Shown here: positions 49,475-52,415 of the stretch, one piece after another
Position numbering within the stretch: the first letter of the stretch is position 1
How the letters are laid out: every line of letters begins with the position of its first letter
Assembly: GCA_041164825.1 (NCBI GenBank)
Contig: JBEAOO010000301.1
Coordinates: 1-52,415 of the forward strand
Length of the DNA stretch: 52,415 nt
Source: JBEAOO01 sp041164825
GTDB lineage: Bacteria > Pseudomonadota > Gammaproteobacteria > Burkholderiales > Burkholderiaceae_C
Reading direction: 5' to 3'
Notes under the pieces: model-generated
What the model saw: the letters and a program-made list of their open reading frames with translations, nothing else
What the model was told of the DNA's origin: nothing
Databases searched by the model: none
Program-made: the position numbers and the translations under genes

Positions 49475-51172
49475 TCAGAACGACGTGCGATAGGTGGCCG
49501 CCAGCCAGCCGCGGTCGGTCGCGCCGACACTGCCGCCAGACGCTCCGCCGCCAGCGAGCGCGCCCGTGGTCGAGTTGTACTTGCTGGGCGCGCTGATGTC
49601 GGCGTAGCGCAGTGAGAACTCGTGCTTGCCCAGGTAGGTCAGGTTGGCGCCCACCGACCAGGTCAGCAGCTTCTGGAAGCCACCGCTGGCCGTGGGTGCC
49701 ACGCCCTTGAGGCCGTAGTTGATCGAGATCGGCACGGTCAAGTCCCACGACGGGAAAATGCCCAGATAGCTCGGCGCAAAGTTGACGGCCATCTGCAGGA
49801 AGTTCTTGGTCGAGCAGCCATCGCTCACGTCACCAGCGCCGGTGCCCGTGCCGGTGGTTTTGGTGCAAGCCACCTCGCCCACGCCGCGGTAGAGCTGCGG
49901 GTTGGTGGTGACCTTTTGCAGGCGGCTGTAGGCCAGTTCGCCCGCCACGCTGCCAGCGTCCCAGAAGGCCGTCTTGGGCAGCAGGAAGACACCGTTGGCC
50001 ACCGCGTGCAGGGTGTCGCCACGGGCCCCGGTGTCCACATCGGCGCGCGAGCCGGCGATGGCAGCGTAGGCACCCGTGGTGTTGAGCGACGCGTTCTGGC
50101 GGTAGGACAGCTCCGAGCCGAAGCTCACCGGACCGATGGCCCGCGCCAAGCTCAGACCGAGCAGCTTGGTGTTTTGTGCGTACACAAAGCGGAAGCTGGT
50201 GGGCGTGCGGCCGCTGAGGCTGCGGAACTGGATGCCGTTCTCTGGGTTGTAGTCGTCGAACTCGCGGTAGTAAGCGCCGAGGGTGGAGCCGATGGCGTCC
50301 ACGTTCAACTTGGCCATCACACCCCAGTTGCCACGTTGGCTGGGCTTGTAGGCCTCCACGTTCGGCGCGGCAAAACCGCCGCCGATGTTCAAGCGGTCCA
50401 CATTGGGCGCGGTGTCGGCGCCCATCAAGTAGGTGCCGCCGTTGGGGGCACGGGTTTCTTTCCACTCCAGAAAATACTGCGCAGCCAGCGACAGATCGTT
50501 GGTGACCTGGGCCTTCACCGAGATCTGGTTCAGCGGCAGAAACACCTCCTTGGTTTCAATGCCCGGGCTGCCCACAGCCTTCTGGCCATCGACTGGCGCC
50601 TGCGAATACGAGATCGCGTGCGCACCAATGAACAAGCCTTCACCCCACACCAGCGCGTGGCGGCCCAACTTGACGTTGACCGGCACCTCGCCGAGGTTGA
50701 AGTTGGTCCAGGCAAACGCATCAAGGAACTCACCCGACACGCCGTTGAGGTAGCGGCTGACCTTGTCGTTGTAGGTGTCGCCAAAGTAGCTCGTCACACC
50801 GCCCGCGGGCGAGGTCACGCCGTGGTTTCGGTAGGCGCCGTCGTACCAGGCGCTGGCGCTGACGCGGGCGCCGAACTGGCCCTTGTAGTTCAGGTCCACC
50901 TCGCTGAGCACGTCGAGCCGGTTCATCACCGTGTCGTGCTTGGCAAACTTCGAGTCCGACTCGTCATAGGAGGCGCTGCCCAAGATGCGCGGGTCTTGGC
51001 CTTCCATCCGCATGCCGTAGTTGTAGCGAACGGTGTTGTCCCAACGCGCCTTCAAGTCGTCGTTGCCGGTGTCGATCTCGGCCGCCGCCGCCAGGCCAGT
51101 GCCGGCGAAGAGTGCCAATGCGATGGCATTGAGTCTGAACGTGGCGTTCGTGCGATGCATGTCTGTTTTCAT
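49475..51172 (-). CDS. DUF1302 outer-membrane protein, copy 2
   Basis: A 565-residue exported protein with signal peptide core AIALALFAGTGLAAAA and mature start EIDTGNDDLKARWDNTVRYN, the DUF1302 opening. It shares with copy 1 the blocks YDESDSKF, VSASAWYDGAY, SGEFLDAFAWTNF and GAHAISYSQAPVDGQKAVGSPG. It ends in Phe (LAATYRTSF), as outer-membrane barrels do. ATG 51172 follows GGAGACAAGCA. It is the first gene of a nine-gene operon (DUF1329, YCF48, RND, VOC, hydratase, SDR, DUF1993, bioB). The promoter region carries two inverted repeats at 51263-51275 and 51290-51303. Uptake of a hydrophobic compound is a reasonable inference. Confidence 0.88.
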   Translation of the reverse strand: MKTDMHRTNATFRLNAIALALFAGTGLAAAAEIDTGNDDLKARWDNTVRYNYGMRMEGQDPRILGSASYDESDSKFAKHDTVMNRLDVLSEVDLNYKGQFGARVSASAWYDGAYRNHGVTSPAGGVTSYFGDTYNDKVSRYLNGVSGEFLDAFAWTNFNLGEVPVNVKLGRHALVWGEGLFIGAHAISYSQAPVDGQKAVGSPGIETKEVFLPLNQISVKAQVTNDLSLAAQYFLEWKETRAPNGGTYLMGADTAPNVDRLNIGGGFAAPNVEAYKPSQRGNWGVMAKLNVDAIGSTLGAYYREFDDYNPENGIQFRSLSGRTPTSFRFVYAQNTKLLGLSLARAIGPVSFGSELSYRQNASLNTTGAYAAIAGSRADVDTGARGDTLHAVANGVFLLPKTAFWDAGSVAGELAYSRLQKVTTNPQLYRGVGEVACTKTTGTGTGAGDVSDGCSTKNFLQMAVNFAPSYLGIFPSWDLTVPISINYGLKGVAPTASGGFQKLLTWSVGANLTYLGKHEFSLRYADISAPSKYNSTTGALAGGGASGGSVGATDRGWLAATYRTSF

Positions 51173-51262
51173 TGCTTGTCTCCAGTCTCTAGTCCGGACC
51201 ATGTTGGCTGACTTGCAACCCTGAGCCGCCGCCGCGATGCCACCAGGGACATCCCAAAGCTT

Positions 51263-51275
51263 CAGAATAATTCTG
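51263..51275. promoter_or_regulatory. Perfect palindrome CAGAAT-A-ATTCTG
   Basis: A 13-base perfect palindrome about 90 bases upstream of DUF1302 copy 2, adjacent to a second AGAA/TTCT repeat. It has the same half-site sequence as the CoA-ligase/TetR gap. Confidence 0.55.
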
Positions 51276-51289
51276 GATTGCGAGGCCGA

Positions 51290-51303
51290 TTCTAAGAACA
51301 GAA
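51290..51303. promoter_or_regulatory. Inverted repeat TTCT-AAGAAC-AGAA
   Basis: Same TTCT-N6-AGAATT geometry as the site at 4511-4524. Together with the palindrome at 51263 it lies in the probable promoter of the nine-gene operon. Confidence 0.5.
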
Positions 51304-51320
51304 TTTCAACGAAGTTTGAT

Positions 51321-51828
51321 CGTTTGTACCTAGTCGCATCAGAAGGCCAGCGAAACACGCCGACGAGGCCCGTCACACATCCACCGTGTCAGCGGCGCAC
51401 GCCAATGAAGCGGCTCGATCTGAGGCATCGAGAACGGCATCTGTCCGGCCGGTGACCAGTGATCAGCGGTGGCGGCTTGAGGCGCGGCCGGACAGGCCTC
51501 GCACCGGGCTTGTGAGCCCAGGGGCAACGCACCGTGCCCAGCGCGGCGAGGGCGCAGCAACAGGCCATGCAACAGGCGATGCAGTCACAAGACGCCCTCA
51601 GCGCGATCGCGCGGCGAACGGGCTGCCCGCGCAGCCGCCGGGCCGTGGCCGGGCATGCACGGCGGGCTGCACGGCCGAGTTGGCCCGAGCGCCGCGCAGC
51701 TGCTTGCCTGCGGCGGGATGGCCGTGGGGGTGGTTGCGCGCGCAGGGGGGCGGGGAATGGCCGCGCAGGCCAGGCCGCACGCAGCACCTCAGCGCCGAGC
51801 GTGCGGCGCCCCCCCCCGGCGGCGGGGC
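51321..51828. other. Gene-free GC-rich stretch between the DUF1302 operon promoter and the RNase G stop
   Basis: No frame here has a ribosome-binding site, family motif or consistent coding pattern. It contains several short GC palindromes (for example GCCGCCGGGCC near 51640) and a run of nine C residues at 51809-51817. I see no intrinsic terminator for RNase G and no copy of the dispersed repeat. Confidence 0.6.
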
Positions 51829-52415
51829 TTACATCAACACGATGTCGTACTGCTCGGGCGAGCCGGTGGCTTCGGCCTGCAGCGAGATCGGCTTGCCGAT
51901 GAAGTCACTGAGTGCCGCGAGGTGCGGGCTTTCTTCGTCCAGCAGCATCTCCACCACGGTGGGCGCGGCAATGATGCGGAACTCCTTGGGGTTGAACTGC
52001 CGCGCCTCGCGCAGCACCTCGCGCAAGATGTCGTAGCAGACGCTGCGCGCGGTTTTGACCTGGCCTTTGCCCGCGCAAGTGGGGCACGGCTCGCACAACA
52101 TGTGGGCCAGCGATTCGCGGGTGCGCTTGCGCGTCATCTCCACCAAACCGAGCTGGGTGAAACCGCTGACGGTGATCTTGGTGCGGTCTTTGGCCAGCTG
52201 TTTGCGCAACTCGGCCAACACGGTGCCGCGGTGCTCGTCGCGCGCCATGTCGATGAAGTCGATGATGATGATGCCGCCCAGGTTGCGCAGTCGCAGTTGG
52301 CGCGCAATGGCCTGGGTGGCCTCCAAATTGGTCTTGAAAATGGTGTCGTCGAAATTTCGCGCGCCCACGTACCCGCCGGTGTTCACGTCCACCGTGGTGA
52401 GCGCTTCGGTCTGGT
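51829..52415 (-). CDS. rng: Ribonuclease G (CafA/Rng), C-terminal part, cut by window edge
   Basis: The gene enters from the right edge and ends with TAA at 51831-51829; about 195 codons are visible. The sequence ALTTVDVNTGGYVG, then NLEATQAIARQLRLRNLGGI and IDFIDM, is the RNase E/G catalytic core, with the DNase-I-like subdomain residues. CEPCPTCAGKG is the zinc-link CPxC motif, and the C-terminal part is short, as in RNase G and unlike the long tail of RNase E. It processes 16S rRNA 5' ends and takes part in mRNA turnover. It is a housekeeping gene and marks the right boundary of the catabolic island. Confidence 0.95.
   Translation of the reverse strand, partial: QTEALTTVDVNTGGYVGARNFDDTIFKTNLEATQAIARQLRLRNLGGIIIIDFIDMARDEHRGTVLAELRKQLAKDRTKITVSGFTQLGLVEMTRKRTRESLAHMLCEPCPTCAGKGQVKTARSVCYDILREVLREARQFNPKEFRIIAAPTVVEMLLDEESPHLAALSDFIGKPISLQAEATGSPEQYDIVLM

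Noticed and set aside
43559..49493. Long plus-strand frames (936 and 855 codons) over the VOC, RND, YCF48 and DUF1329 genes
   Set aside because: They are antisense shadows with His/Ala/Gly-rich composition; the minus-strand frames carry signal peptides, transmembrane helices and conserved motifs.
51534..51902. Plus-strand frame beginning MPSAARAQQQAMQQAMQ
   Set aside because: No ribosome-binding site, low-complexity Arg/Ala sequence, and it overlaps the RNase G 3' end on the other strand.
1..52415. tRNA, rRNA or riboswitch genes
   Set aside because: No tRNA-like cloverleaf, rRNA segment or known riboswitch core was recognised in the intergenic regions; a covariance-model search would be needed to exclude small RNAs.

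Overview
The window is high-GC bacterial DNA that reads as a chromosomal catabolic island of a betaproteobacterium, most likely Burkholderiales/Comamonadaceae. The basis is the BioB and RNase G sequence style, dense gene packing, tripartite-tricarboxylate binding protein and DUF1302/DUF1329 pairs. The genus cannot be fixed by eye. No rRNA, tRNA, CRISPR array, transposase or phage gene was recognised. About 52 protein genes are supported, two of them cut by the window edges (a thiolase at the left, ribonuclease G at the right).

Layout. (1) 1-3457, minus: ACMSD-like amidohydrolase, FAH-family hydrolase, 3-hydroxyacyl-CoA dehydrogenase, thiolase. (2) 3510-6188: a TetR regulator with a histone-H1-like tail, divergent from an acyl-CoA synthetase. 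(3) 6325-8014: an SDR and a DUF2889 protein. (4) 8326-13912, minus: two paralogous Rieske dioxygenase alpha/beta pairs on either side of a quinone-oxidoreductase-like gene. (5) 13961-17348: EamA transporter, a second ACMSD-like amidohydrolase, and a divergent aldo/keto reductase. (6) 17591-24815, minus operon: DUF1302, DUF1329, GMC oxidoreductase, aldehyde dehydrogenase, esterase. (7) 24982-26402: TetR plus alpha/beta hydrolase. (8) 26528-30757, minus operon: SDR, hemerythrin, second FAH protein, Bug-type binding protein, SDR. It is divergent from DUF35, thiolase-like protein and ferredoxin reductase (30908-33816). (9) 34010-39964: a small ORF, then a plus operon of cytochrome P450, an unknown 344-aa protein, two NTF2-like proteins around an SDR, and an MFS carrier. 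(10) 40172-51172, a nine-gene minus operon: DUF1302, DUF1329, YCF48-like, RND/MMPL, VOC, enoyl-CoA hydratase, SDR, DUF1993, BioB. (11) ribonuclease G.

How the parts may work together (inference): a hydrophobic, probably (poly)cyclic or aromatic/terpenoid-like substrate is moved across the envelope by the DUF1302/DUF1329/RND/YCF48 set. It is oxidised by the P450, Rieske, GMC and ALDH enzymes, activated to a CoA thioester, and shortened by hydratase, dehydrogenase, thiolase and a putative DUF35/thiolase-like aldolase. FAH and ACMSD-like enzymes would handle ring-cleavage or decarboxylation steps. No ferredoxin gene and no recognised extradiol ring-cleavage dioxygenase are present, so the pathway is incomplete here. 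The gene inventory resembles diterpenoid (dit) and steroid catabolic loci in kind, but the substrate is unknown.

The most unusual non-coding signals are four. A 28-bp degenerate inverted-repeat motif (TTGAACA-N12-nTGT) occurs in eight intergenic regions and appears to define a local regulon. A second motif (TTCT-N6-AGAA) is shared by the CoA-ligase/TetR promoter and the nine-gene operon about 47 kb away. A dispersed intergenic repeat family has six copies, always at gene 3' ends. A perfect 14-bp inverted repeat lies upstream of the P450 gene.
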